64,000 nucleotides of DNA from CAWKEY01 sp963848675 (GTDB lineage Bacteria; Pseudomonadota; Gammaproteobacteria; Methylococcales; Methylomonadaceae): NCBI GenBank assembly GCA_963848675.1, contig CAWKEY010000023.1, positions 186,001 through 250,000 of the forward strand, written 5' to 3'. Below the pieces are notes generated by a model. The model saw nothing but the letters and a program-made list of their open reading frames with translations, had not been told where the DNA came from and did no database searches. The position numbers and the translations under genes were made by a program. Shown piece by piece: positions 18,669 to 27,733 of this stretch (within the stretch, counting starts at the first letter, position 1; each line of letters starts with the position of its first letter).

Positions 18669-19423
18669 ACATGATGTTAGCGATTGCCTCGCGTGAATTT
18701 AAATCCCTGTTTTTATCGCCATTGGCCTGGACGATATTGGCCATTTTGCAATTCATTCTGGCATTTTTGTTTTTATCCCAGGTTGAAACTTTCACCACGC
18801 TGCAGCCCCAGTTAGCCGATATTGAAGGTGCGCCGGGTTTAACCGATATTATCGTGACGCCGTTGTTTGGTAACGCCGGCATTATTTTACTGCTGGTCAC
18901 GCCGTTACTAACCATGCGCCTGATCTGTGAAGAGCGCCGGAACAAGACCCTGTCCCTGCTGCTTTCGGCACCCGTTACCAATAGCGACATCATCATCGGC
19001 AAATATTTGAGTATCCTGGGGCTAATGGTGCTAATGATTGCACTGATTACCCTGATGCCCTTATCGCTGCTGAGCGGCGGTGATCTGGATATGGGCAAAT
19101 TGTTCGCGAATCTCCTGGCCTTGTTGCTGCTGGTGTCCGCTTTTACCGCTGTCGGCGTGTTTATGTCCTGTATCGCGGGTCACCCCACCGTTGCCGCCAT
19201 GAGCACGTTCGGCATGTTGCTATGGCTATGGATTTTGAACTGGTCGGCCGGCCTGAACGGCCAGCGCAGTGAGCTGTTTGAATATTTATCCATTCTAAGG
19301 CATTTCCAGAACCTGCAAAGCGGCCTGATCAGTACGGCCGACGTCAGCTATTTTTTGCTGTTTATCAGCGCATTCCTCGTCCTCAGTATCCGTAGACTGG
19401 ATAATGACCGACTGCAAAAATGA
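18665..19423 (+). CDS. ABC-2 type permease (GldF-like)
   Basis: The 252-residue protein begins MNMMLAIASREFKSLFLSPLAWTILAILQF and has about six hydrophobic segments. The TPLLTMRLICEERRNKTLSLLLSAPVTN block is typical of Gld-type ABC-2 permeases. It overlaps the ATPase gene before it and the GldG-like gene after it by four bases each, so the three form one translational unit and probably one exporter in the inner membrane. Confidence 0.9.
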   Translation: MNMMLAIASREFKSLFLSPLAWTILAILQFILAFLFLSQVETFTTLQPQLADIEGAPGLTDIIVTPLFGNAGIILLLVTPLLTMRLICEERRNKTLSLLLSAPVTNSDIIIGKYLSILGLMVLMIALITLMPLSLLSGGDLDMGKLFANLLALLLLVSAFTAVGVFMSCIAGHPTVAAMSTFGMLLWLWILNWSAGLNGQRSELFEYLSILRHFQNLQSGLISTADVSYFLLFISAFLVLSIRRLDNDRLQK

Positions 19424-20766
19424 AAATCTCCCGGCACATTCATCAGCAAATCCGCGTAAAAAATCTGTTCGCCACGGTTATATTTTTGTGCGCACTCGGC
19501 ACACTGGCCTGGTTGAGTTCCCGCTACACACTGCAAACAGACGTCACCGGCAATGCCGCCAACACCTTATCCGAAGCGTCCATAAAACTGCTGGCCTCGA
19601 TGCCGGACAGCCTAGCAATCACCGCCTATATAAAAAAAGACCAGCCGATAAGAAGCCAGATCGCCCAACTGGTTGATCGCTACCGCCGGCATAAATCCAA
19701 TCTGCAGCTGACTTTTATAGACCCTGATGCACAGCCGGAAAAAGCACGCGAACTGGCTATCGGTTTTGCAGGCGCCATCATAGTTGATTACCAGGGCCGT
19801 AGCGAAAAATTAAGTTTCATCGATGAATCCTCGCTGACCAATGCCCTGTTGCAATTGGCCAACGCCGAGGATCGCTGGATAAGCTTTCTGAGCGGTCACG
19901 GCGAACGCTCGCCCGACGGACGCGCCAATTTTGATTTGGGGGAGTTCGGCACCGAGCTGCAACGCCGCAAAATCAACGCGCAGAGCATCAACCTGGGCGC
20001 CGTCCCGGCCATCCCGGACAATGCCGCCTTGCTAGTCATAACCGCGCCCGCCGTACCCTGGCTACCGGCAGAAACGGCCATCATCGATGCTTACATCAAG
20101 CGCGGCGGCAATCTGCTGATACTCAACGACCCCGGTAATCAACACTTATCGGTCTTGATAAACAGCCTGGGACTGCGCCAGCTGCCGGGCACCCTCGTCG
20201 ACAACAGCGTCACGCTTTATGGCGTTAATGACCCCAGCTTCGTGCTCGTCAGTGAATACCCGCCACACCCGGTCACGCAAGGCTTTCAGACCACCACGCT
20301 GTATCCCGTTGCGGCAGCGCTTGAAACCGTTGAAGAAACCGAATTTAAGGCTGAAAGCCTGCTGCGTAGTTCCAGCCAGTCCTGGACGGAAACCGGCGCC
20401 ATAGCAGGAAAGATTCGTTTTGATGCCGATAGCGGTGAAAAGCAGGGCCCGCTCGCGTTTGCTGTCGCCTTGAGCCGCAGTTCGGATACAAAAACACAAC
20501 AGCGCATCATCGTGGCGGGTGACGGGGACTTTCTATCCAATGCCTATATTGGCAATGTCGGCAATCTGGACATGGGCTTGAGAATGATCAACTGGCTGAT
20601 CCATGATGACCGCTTTATCAACATCCCGGCCAAAGTCGCAACCGACAAAAGCCTGCAATTAAGCCAGACCGGCATTGCTGTGATAGGTTTTGGATTTTTG
20701 CTGATTATCCCCTTACTATTACTGGGCACGGGCTTGTTCATCTGGCGCAAACGCAGACAACGATAA
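19420..20766 (+). CDS. GldG-like ABC transporter auxiliary membrane protein
   Basis: The 448-residue protein has one N-terminal TM (about 19-37), a large extracytoplasmic domain of the ABC-type_uncharacterised/GldG family (about 40-410) and a C-terminal TM (about 420-440) followed by a basic tail (IWRKRRQR). The periplasmic part shows DRYRRHKSNLQLTFIDPDAQP and the SGHGERSPDG loop typical of these proteins. In other proteobacteria a DUF4340 gene normally comes next. Here it is missing, and a 102-bp repeat element and mutM follow. Confidence 0.85.
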   Translation: MKISRHIHQQIRVKNLFATVIFLCALGTLAWLSSRYTLQTDVTGNAANTLSEASIKLLASMPDSLAITAYIKKDQPIRSQIAQLVDRYRRHKSNLQLTFIDPDAQPEKARELAIGFAGAIIVDYQGRSEKLSFIDESSLTNALLQLANAEDRWISFLSGHGERSPDGRANFDLGEFGTELQRRKINAQSINLGAVPAIPDNAALLVITAPAVPWLPAETAIIDAYIKRGGNLLILNDPGNQHLSVLINSLGLRQLPGTLVDNSVTLYGVNDPSFVLVSEYPPHPVTQGFQTTTLYPVAAALETVEETEFKAESLLRSSSQSWTETGAIAGKIRFDADSGEKQGPLAFAVALSRSSDTKTQQRIIVAGDGDFLSNAYIGNVGNLDMGLRMINWLIHDDRFINIPAKVATDKSLQLSQTGIAVIGFGFLLIIPLLLLGTGLFIWRKRRQR

Positions 20767-20827
20767 AAAACAGAAGAAAGAGGTAAGACGCAAGACGAAA
20801 AAACACGACACCACCCTTCTCACTCCC

Positions 20828-20929
20828 CAATGTCGTTAAGTTAAGCCGAAGTAGGTGTGGATTTATCCGCACAGTGCGAATAAATTCGCACCTACAATAA
20901 ACACAAGTTCCCTTAACTTAACGACATTG
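20828..20929 (+). mobile_element. 102-bp MITE-like element, copy 1
   Basis: The ends are perfect 18-base inverted repeats: CAATGTCGTTAAGTTAAG (20828-20845) and its complement (20912-20929). Inside lies a near-perfect hairpin of two 22-base arms (20851-20895) starting GTAGGTG and ending CACCTAC. There is no coding capacity. A second copy with the same length, layout and orientation is at 55459-55560. No clean target duplication is visible here. It ends 23 bases before the mutM start and could affect mutM expression. Confidence 0.85.
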
Positions 20930-20952
20930 CCCCACTATCCACTTTCATCCCC

Positions 20953-21768
20953 ATGCCCGAATTACCCGAAGTTGAAACCACGCGCTGCGGCATTGCGCCG
21001 CATATTGAAGGCCAAACGCTTGCTGACATCATCATCCGCCAGCCTATCCTGCGCTGGCCTGTGCCTGAAAATCTCAAGCAAATAGTAACCGGTCTGACCA
21101 TTCAGTCTGTAAACCGGCGCGCCAAATACCTGCTGCTGAACACCCACGCAGGCACACTGCTGTTGCACTTGGGCATGTCCGGCAGTTTAAGAATCATCAA
21201 CAGCGGACAAGCCGCCGGTAAACACGATCATATCGATTTTATTTTTACCAACGATACCGTACTGCGCTTTAACGACCCGCGCCGGTTTGGCGCAGTGCTG
21301 TGGACAGCTGAACCCGCTGCCTCTCATCAGCTGCTTAAAGACCTGGGCCCTGAACCCTTATCATCCGAATTTGACGGCCAGCTGCTTTACAGACTGTCCA
21401 GAAACAGAAAAATACCCGTAAAGTCGTTCATTATGGACAGCCACATCGTCGTCGGGGTCGGTAATATCTATGCAAACGAAGCCTTGTTTATGGCGGGCAT
21501 TCAGCCAGCACGCCACGCCGGAACAATTTCTTTGGCCCGCTACCAAACCTTGGCGGACTACATTCGCATCATCCTGCAACAAGCCATAGCACAAGGCGGC
21601 ACCACGCTGCGGGATTTTGTCAATGAAACCGGCAAACCCGGCTATTTCCAGCAACAACTCAAGGTCTACGGAAGATCCAAATTGCCCTGTACCCGCTGCC
21701 AGCAGCCTTTAACAGAAATAAGAATAAATAATCGTTCAACGGTATTTTGCAGCGCTTGTCAGCGTTAA
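20953..21768 (+). CDS. mutM: Formamidopyrimidine-DNA glycosylase
   Basis: The 271-residue protein begins MPELPEVETTRCGI, where Pro2 and Glu3 are the catalytic residues after Met removal. It keeps LLHLGMSGSLRI, NDPRRFGAVLW and VGVGNIYANEALF. The C-terminal zinc finger is CTRCQQPL ... FCSACQR. The enzyme removes 8-oxoguanine and formamidopyrimidines and cuts the abasic site. It stands alone, with the 102-bp element just upstream and a gene remnant downstream on the other strand. Confidence 0.95.
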   Translation: MPELPEVETTRCGIAPHIEGQTLADIIIRQPILRWPVPENLKQIVTGLTIQSVNRRAKYLLLNTHAGTLLLHLGMSGSLRIINSGQAAGKHDHIDFIFTNDTVLRFNDPRRFGAVLWTAEPAASHQLLKDLGPEPLSSEFDGQLLYRLSRNRKIPVKSFIMDSHIVVGVGNIYANEALFMAGIQPARHAGTISLARYQTLADYIRIILQQAIAQGGTTLRDFVNETGKPGYFQQQLKVYGRSKLPCTRCQQPLTEIRINNRSTVFCSACQR

Positions 21769-21785
21769 GCACTATCTGCAAACTA

Positions 21786-22290
21786 TCACTGAACCCCCAG
21801 CGCCTTATAAACTGCAGCCACTGGATCAGCAAAAGAATTGATCTGAAATTTAGAGAATATTTCAGCTGGTACCGTGGGAATATCCGATGCCGATGCCATT
21901 GGTAACAGCACCCGTTTACCACCGCTGTCCAAAGCGAGCTGTAAACTTCCCGCCAAATCCTCTACCGGATTGACCACACCACCCAAGGTCATATCGCCCA
22001 ACACCACCATTTTGCTCCTGTATCGGCTTGTTCATCAAAACCGAGCAAAAGGCGATCAATGATGCCAGACTAATTTTGTTGCTGGACCCGGTGTTATGAA
22101 GTTCAACGGCATGAATATGAAACTCATACTCAGAGAATTTAGCCGTTGCGCTGATGCGATTAAGATTGCCTTTAAAATAATCAAAACCCACTCGAACAGA
22201 TTCCTTAGACGCGGTATTGGAGCCAAAGCCCGATGCAGTGTGCTTACCATTACTGGCAGTCATCTGGGTTTCAAAACGATACAGGCCTAG
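21786..22290 (-). pseudogene. brxL: 3' fragment of a BREX brxL (Lon-like) gene, frameshifted
   Basis: Reading leftward from 22290, the first frame gives LYRFETQMTASNGKH, then FDYFKGNLNRISATAKFSEY and SLASLIAFCSVLMNKPIQEQ. It then breaks and continues in the next frame from 22010 as MVVLGDMTLGGVVNPVEDLA, SGGKRVLLPMASASDIPTVP and DPVAAVYKALGV. Together these are the C-terminal protease-like domain of BrxL. The frames join if one base is removed from the T run at 22010-22013. The ATPase part and the rest of the BREX operon are absent. It is a relic of a phage-defence island. Confidence 0.75.
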
Positions 22291-22488
22291 TTAGTGCCTG
22301 ATCGAAAAAGCCAAAAATAACCCGCCCCCCGCAGCAAGAGGTGCCAAAATTCATGTGGAAGCTGGAAGGCTAGCGGCTTTCTTATGGTGCTTATCGACTA
22401 AAAAGCTTGCAACCCATCCGGCAGGGGCAAGCTCTCGGGATTCCGGACGCAGCTTGCCTGTCTTGTCGCAATACAGCCGTTAAAAAAC
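22291..22488. other. Non-coding stretch between the brxL and transposase fragments
   Basis: These 198 bases separate the two broken genes. They hold no supported gene and probably include the 3' flank and end sequence of the insertion sequence that left the transposase fragment. I could not identify its terminal inverted repeats. Confidence 0.4.
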
Positions 22489-23076
22489 TTAGGCGGCGAG
22501 CTTTTGCTGGCGCTGTCGTAGCCGCTCCCGCTCCTGAGTCAGACGCTCGCGTTCGGTGTCGCGCTTGATCTGGCCGATCTTTTGGATGTTGCGCGACAGC
22601 ACGGCCAGGGCGACATAGCGCTTGAAGCCGCCGATGCCGTGGTCTGGGCACTTGTCCAGGCCGTGCACCGCCAGCGCGTTGATGCCGGACTCAACGGCCG
22701 AGTGCGCCTTCCGGGCGGCAACAAAGGCGCCATCGCTCTCACGCGCCTCATCGCTGGCAGACCACTTGCCTTTCTTGGGCAGGGTGACTTGGTCAAGCAT
22801 CGCCTTAAGCCCGGTTTGGTTGGCGGGGCTGTGAAAGCCCTTGTCAAAGCTACAGGCCTTGAACGAGGGGAATAGCTGTTGCGTTTCCTTGACGATGCTT
22901 ACCGCGATCTGGTCGTCTGTTTGTTTTTCCATGACCTGATGGTGCAAGATGAAGCCCTCCTTGCTTTCCACCACCGCCACGCGCAGGCCTAACTCCACCG
23001 GCACCCCGGCCTTGCCCTTGACGATCCATTCGGTGTGCCTCAATCTCCAAAGATGTCCATCTTCATCGATAGCACC
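22489..23076 (-). pseudogene. C-terminal part of a DDE transposase (ISNCY-like), 5' end lost
   Basis: The open frame gives HTEWIVKGKAGVPVELGLRV, then LHHQVMEKQTDDQIAV, CSFDKGFHSPANQ, TLPKKGKW, AHSAVESGINALAVHGLD and a C-terminal charged coiled coil (RERLTQERERLRQRQQ). This is the second half of a DDE transposase of the type often listed as ISNCY. The frame reads back to a stop at about 23077, with no N-terminal half before the trkA stop at 23085. Loss of the 5' half means no active transposase. GC content looks higher than in the flanks. Confidence 0.7.
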
Positions 23077-23084
23077 CTATCCCG

Positions 23085-23741
23085 CTAGTTTACGTTGACG
23101 CTGGCCCATTTTTCATGCAACTTCTCATATTCCTCATCAGTCGTCACCAACACAACCTCATCGCCTATTTTTAGCTGGGTATCGCCATCGACCGGGTGAA
23201 ACACATCATCCCGGTAAAAAAAGATCACCCGGGACTGCCTAGGCAAATCCAAATCATCAATTGTACCTTCATTGGTTTCGTCGGCGACAAAACTGAACAA
23301 CCTGACGTTGCCCCGGATCACAGCGGAAAGCTCCAGAATATTTCTTCCCGCCGCGATATTAGCCAAATAGCGGGCATTGGTAAGCGTCGGATCGATAGTG
23401 TCGTTTAGTCCCAGTTCGATGCAGATATGCTCGAACTCAGGATCTTCGATCCGGGTGATCACGCGTTTGACACCCAACGAGCGCGCTACCAGACTAGCGA
23501 TAATGTTGGCCTCATCGCTCTTGGTCAGACAAAACAGGATATCGATAGAACCTGGGTCGGTCTCCTTCAGAATGAGCGGTTTGCTGCCATTGCCATGCAC
23601 AAACACGCAATCGATTCGTTCCATCAACTCGTCGATCACGGCTTTGTCCTTTTCAATGATAATGACTTCATGATCGATCCGCAGCAGCAATTCGGCCGTC
23701 GCTATCGCCAACGATGATGCGCCAATAAAAACTACTTTCAA
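23085..23741 (-). CDS. TrkA/KtrA-type potassium channel regulatory protein
   Basis: The 218-residue protein has an RCK_N Rossmann fold (KVVFIGASSLAIATAELLLRIDHEVIIIEKD) and an RCK_C domain (about 135-215). It binds NAD(H)/ATP-type ligands and gates the TrkH-family channel encoded two bases upstream of its start. Its single RCK pair resembles KtrA or the short TrkA form rather than the duplicated E. coli TrkA. Its 3' end abuts the transposase scar but looks intact. Confidence 0.88.
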   Translation of the reverse strand: MKVVFIGASSLAIATAELLLRIDHEVIIIEKDKAVIDELMERIDCVFVHGNGSKPLILKETDPGSIDILFCLTKSDEANIIASLVARSLGVKRVITRIEDPEFEHICIELGLNDTIDPTLTNARYLANIAAGRNILELSAVIRGNVRLFSFVADETNEGTIDDLDLPRQSRVIFFYRDDVFHPVDGDTQLKIGDEVVLVTTDEEYEKLHEKWASVNVN

Positions 23742-23743
23742 AC

Positions 23744-25210
23744 CTAACTCCCCACCTTGATCCAGGTTCGCGGATAAAGAAACACCAAAAATGCCAAAAA
23801 TTCAACCCGTCCCAGGAGCATATCGACAATCAACACTGTTTTGAGCGAAGGCTCCAGACCGGTCCGGGTGATTCCGGTTGACAAGCCCGTCGTTGAACAC
23901 GCCGAAACCACTTCAAACAAGGCATTCAGCGGATCATAACCCGCGATCAGGAAAGGCAGCCAGGACAACAAAACAGTGCCCATGAATATCAGCACGATCA
24001 TCAGGGCCCTTTCAATGTCATTGGCTTCCAGTTTATCGCCGCCCAATTGCCGCTCCAGGATGACATGAGCCGGGAGCGCGGTACGCTGAATAAAAAACTG
24101 CAACAAGCGCAGTACAATCAATAAGCGCAGAATTTTTATACCACCGGCAGTCGAGCCTATGGAACCGCCGACCAGCATCGAAAAAATCAGACTTAATTTG
24201 GAGCCATTATCCATTGCCGCCACATCAACGCTGGCAAATCCAGTCGTGGTTTGCGCCGACAGCCCCATAATTACAGCGTTTTTAAGTCTCGGCAAGACAT
24301 CTGTGCCGCTTTCTCCGGCGCAAAAAAACAGCAAGCCTATCACGCCTATCGATAGCGCCAACAAGACCCGAATTTCCAGATTGAATGACAATTCCTTGAT
24401 TCCGCTTCGGACGAAGCGGTAATAGAACGGTAGAGATACGGCACCCAGCAAACCGCACAGCACTATTAAAAACTGAATAAACCATTGATCGACAGCCGCC
24501 AGGCTGGCATCGTAAATGGAAAAGCCACCCGTCGATATACCACTCAATGCATGCGTCACGGCGCTCAAGGGTTCGACGCTGGCTAGCAATAACATACCGA
24601 TCACACACACGGTCAGGGTACAGTAGATGACAAGCAATTTAACCGAATGCGTGCGCGCGTTGCCCAATATGTCCCGGCTATCGCTGATATCACCCATTGC
24701 CAGACGCCGAGTGGCAATCCCCTTATTCAGAAATAACAGCGCCACAGAAAAAATCACCACGCCCAAACCTCCGTACCATTGCATCCAGGCGCGGGCAAAC
24801 AGAAACCCGTTGGAATGCTGCTGTATCAGAGTCATCGTGGTCAAACCTGTCGTCGTTATCGCCGACACTGCTTCAAAAAAAGCATCTATGGCGCTAAGTC
24901 CTTCGCTGATAAAAGGGATACCACCCGATGCAGCCGACAGAAAGAAAGACAATGCGGAAATCACCAGCACCTCGTTGTCCCTAATATCGTCATGGGCTTG
25001 CACTCGAGATAAAGGCAAACAAACAACACTGAGCAGCACCAATGTGATTAGCTGGCTGCGCATATAGAGCCAATCGCCTTCCAACCAAGACACCAAGACC
25101 GGCACACATCTCAGCACGACCACGAGTAGACCGATGCGCGCGAGATGGCGAGTTAAAACCCGGTAACGTACCGGTTGCGCCAAAGCACGGGAAACATCAG
25201 AAAAACTCAT
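23744..25210 (-). CDS. trkH: TrkH/KtrB-family potassium uptake channel
   Basis: The 488-residue membrane protein has the four-repeat pore fold. The selectivity turns follow the TTTGLT pattern: AITTTGLTTM, LSGISTGGFS, TTTGFAS and CSTTGLSTG. It forms the K+ translocating subunit with the adjacent RCK protein. Its neighbour on the other side is the N-type ATPase operon (112 bases apart, same strand). A joint role in ion homeostasis under salt or low-energy stress is possible but is inference. Confidence 0.9.
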   Translation of the reverse strand: MSFSDVSRALAQPVRYRVLTRHLARIGLLVVVLRCVPVLVSWLEGDWLYMRSQLITLVLLSVVCLPLSRVQAHDDIRDNEVLVISALSFFLSAASGGIPFISEGLSAIDAFFEAVSAITTTGLTTMTLIQQHSNGFLFARAWMQWYGGLGVVIFSVALLFLNKGIATRRLAMGDISDSRDILGNARTHSVKLLVIYCTLTVCVIGMLLLASVEPLSAVTHALSGISTGGFSIYDASLAAVDQWFIQFLIVLCGLLGAVSLPFYYRFVRSGIKELSFNLEIRVLLALSIGVIGLLFFCAGESGTDVLPRLKNAVIMGLSAQTTTGFASVDVAAMDNGSKLSLIFSMLVGGSIGSTAGGIKILRLLIVLRLLQFFIQRTALPAHVILERQLGGDKLEANDIERALMIVLIFMGTVLLSWLPFLIAGYDPLNALFEVVSACSTTGLSTGITRTGLEPSLKTVLIVDMLLGRVEFLAFLVFLYPRTWIKVGS

Positions 25211-25322
25211 ATGAGCGTTGAACCTCAGAGAAACGATGGTCTTAATTTAGCATTATTTTGGGTTTCGGTTTTAAGTAAAGGAAGCCATTGTCCGCAGAAC
25301 AACGGCCCCCGCAAACCGGCCA

Positions 25323-26213
25323 TCATTTTTTCGGCATCGACTCATAACCGGAAATGACATCAAACAACTCCTCATCAATAGTTCGCTGGCGCAACTGATG
25401 GAAAGACCGGCTGAGTTCTTCCAAAAGTTCATCGATGTTTTTTTCGGCCCGCTGCATGGCCGCCAGTCGGCTGGCATTTTCTGCCGCCAGCGATTCGGCG
25501 CAGGCCCGGTACAAGGAAACGAAAAGGTATTCACGAATCAGGGCACTTAGCGTCGAAGAGTAATTTCCAACGATTTCCGGTAAGTGATTGGTTGGCCAAG
25601 GCGTCTTGACAAACCTGAGCTGCCAGTCGGCATCGAGCGGCAGCACACGCACACAGACCGGCTCATAAACGGCGCCAAGCCCAGCTTGCGGCCGATTATA
25701 AAACAAATACAGCGAAGTCTCGTGATTCAACTGCTGCCTTTCGGTTTCGATCAGCAACTGCCCGATCAATGGGGTAATGGCTGCAACCGAATTGGGTGTG
25801 TTGAAGACAGCGCTTACCGAAATTCCCGAATCCAGCAGATGTGAATGAATACGTTCGCCTACCGTCCAGACGATTTTATTACCCGCTATGGCCTGCAATC
25901 GGGCGCTTGCGAATTCGACCAATAGGTCATTAAACTGCCCCACCAGCCCCTGATCGCTGCCGAATACAATAACCCCGGTTCGATCCACTGCCGCTGCGCG
26001 GGGACCGGTTTGGGCATAGGCTGCCGTCCCCATCGGCCTGAAACAGACCGTCAAAGCCAGTTCGATGGTACGGGCATAATCCCCCAATGAGCGCACCGAT
26101 TCCTCGTATTGGGCAATACTGGAAGCCGCCAGCGCTTTCATCGTCCGCACCACGCTTTTCAGATCGTCCGCACCCTCGATTTTACGGCGCAAACTGTTCG
26201 GCGTATCGGTCAT
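25323..26213 (-). CDS. atpG: N-type ATPase gamma subunit
   Basis: The 296-residue protein is a divergent F1 gamma. The N-terminal helix (LRRKIEGADDLKSVVRTMKALAASSIAQYE) and the C-terminal helix (RQRTIDEELFDVISGYESM) form the rotor coiled coil, with the GSDQGLVGQFND region between. It is the last gene of the operon, overlapping atpA by four bases. It links ATP hydrolysis in alpha3beta3 to rotation of the c-ring. Confidence 0.85.
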   Translation of the reverse strand: MTDTPNSLRRKIEGADDLKSVVRTMKALAASSIAQYEESVRSLGDYARTIELALTVCFRPMGTAAYAQTGPRAAAVDRTGVIVFGSDQGLVGQFNDLLVEFASARLQAIAGNKIVWTVGERIHSHLLDSGISVSAVFNTPNSVAAITPLIGQLLIETERQQLNHETSLYLFYNRPQAGLGAVYEPVCVRVLPLDADWQLRFVKTPWPTNHLPEIVGNYSSTLSALIREYLFVSLYRACAESLAAENASRLAAMQRAEKNIDELLEELSRSFHQLRQRTIDEELFDVISGYESMPKK

Positions 26214-27733
26214 TTTTGCAAAGGCGCGAGCGCCTTGCCGGCAACAGCGACAATCAGCTCGCGGTTCGAATCGCTTAACGGTTCGTCCGATAACAGGCTT
26301 TGCAGGAGCGTCTCGGGCAACTCCAGGGCGGCATCGCGGACTACACGTTCGGCTTCGGTCATCTGATCCAGTGGCACGGTATCAAAAAATCCATGCGTCA
26401 GCGCCAGCAGAACCGCTATCTGCTCGACTACCGAAAGGGGTTCAAATTCCGGCTGTTTAAGACAGGAACGGATGCGTCGGCCATGCTCGATGATCTTGCG
26501 TGTATGTTCATCCAGCCGGGTCCCGAAACGGGCAAAGGTTTCCAGTTCCTCAAATTGCGCATAAGCCAGCTTGAGATCGCCGGCAACGGAGCGGTAGGCG
26601 GGGCGCTGCGCCTTGCCGCCCACCCGTGATACCGATTTACCAACATCAACGGCGGGCAACACGCCCAATTCGAACAGGCTCGGCGACAGATAAATCTGCC
26701 CGTCGGTGATCGAAATCAGATTGGTCGGAATATAGGCGGCCAGGTTCTGCGCTTCGGTTTCGATAATCGGCAGCGCGGTCAGCGAACCGCCGCCGAGATT
26801 GTCGTGCAAATGCGTGGCCCGTTCCAATAAGCGGGAGTGGATATAAAAAATATCGCCCGGGAACGCTTCGCGCCCCGGCGGCCTTCGCAGTAGTAGTGAA
26901 AGCTCGCGATAGGCGCGGGCGTGGTGGGTTAAATCATCGTAAACGATCAGCACATCACGGCCCTGTTCCATAAAATACTCGGCGATGCTGGTCGCCGCAT
27001 AAGGCGCAATGTAAGCCAATCCCGGCGGGTCATTGCCCTCCGTGACCACGACGAGGGTATAGTCCATGGCGCCTTGTTCCTGCAAAGTGGCGACAACCTG
27101 AGCTACAGCCGATGAACGCTGGCCGATGGCGCAATAAATACACACGACATTTTGGTCGTGCTGGTTAAGGATTGTATCAACTGCAATTGCCGTCTTGCCG
27201 GTTTGCCGGTCGCCCAGGATCAATTCGCGCTGGCCGCGGCCGATAGGTATCAGGGCATCGATGACTTTAACGCCGGTTTGCAGCGGTATGGTGACGGGCG
27301 ACCGGTCCATGATCGCCGGGGCTTCACGCTCAATAGGGTGGCGGTCGCTGTAATGGAGCGGCCCCTTGCCGTCCAGTACCCTGCCTAAAGGATCGATCAC
27401 GCGGCCAATCAGGCCATCGCCCACTGGCACATCCATGACCCTGCCAGTGCGTTCAACTTCATCGCCGGCCTGTACATGCCAGTAATTGCCGAGTAGAACC
27501 ACGCCGATTTCGTCCTCATCGAGATTGAAGGCAATGCCGGACAAGCCGTCCTGAAACCTGACCAGTTCTTCAAAGCCGACGCCCGGCAACCCGGCCACCC
27601 TGGCGATTCCGTTGGAAACTGTGGTTACCGTGCCCACTTCTTGCGCCGTCAATTGCGTGGTATAGGCTTCCCGCGCTTGTTTGATGCTCTCAAATGCGCG
27701 TTTCAGATCGGTAGCCAGATTATCCAGCGGCAT
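26210..27733 (-). CDS. atpA: N-type ATPase alpha subunit
   Basis: From the ATG at 27733 the protein has 507 residues. It begins MPLDNLATDLKRAFESI and contains Walker A GDRQTGKTAI, VYCAIGQRSSAVAQ and the C-terminal SRVGGKAQRPAY block. It forms the non-catalytic nucleotide-binding subunits of the head. The upstream in-frame ATG at 27784 lies in the atpF frame and gives a non-conserved extension, so I chose the inner start. The reading frame overlaps atpF by 14 bases. Confidence 0.92.
   Translation of the reverse strand: MPLDNLATDLKRAFESIKQAREAYTTQLTAQEVGTVTTVSNGIARVAGLPGVGFEELVRFQDGLSGIAFNLDEDEIGVVLLGNYWHVQAGDEVERTGRVMDVPVGDGLIGRVIDPLGRVLDGKGPLHYSDRHPIEREAPAIMDRSPVTIPLQTGVKVIDALIPIGRGQRELILGDRQTGKTAIAVDTILNQHDQNVVCIYCAIGQRSSAVAQVVATLQEQGAMDYTLVVVTEGNDPPGLAYIAPYAATSIAEYFMEQGRDVLIVYDDLTHHARAYRELSLLLRRPPGREAFPGDIFYIHSRLLERATHLHDNLGGGSLTALPIIETEAQNLAAYIPTNLISITDGQIYLSPSLFELGVLPAVDVGKSVSRVGGKAQRPAYRSVAGDLKLAYAQFEELETFARFGTRLDEHTRKIIEHGRRIRSCLKQPEFEPLSVVEQIAVLLALTHGFFDTVPLDQMTEAERVVRDAALELPETLLQSLLSDEPLSDSNRELIVAVAGKALAPLQK

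Noticed and set aside
22489..23076. Active insertion sequence
   Set aside because: The transposase lacks its N-terminal half and no terminal repeats could be paired, so it is called a remnant.
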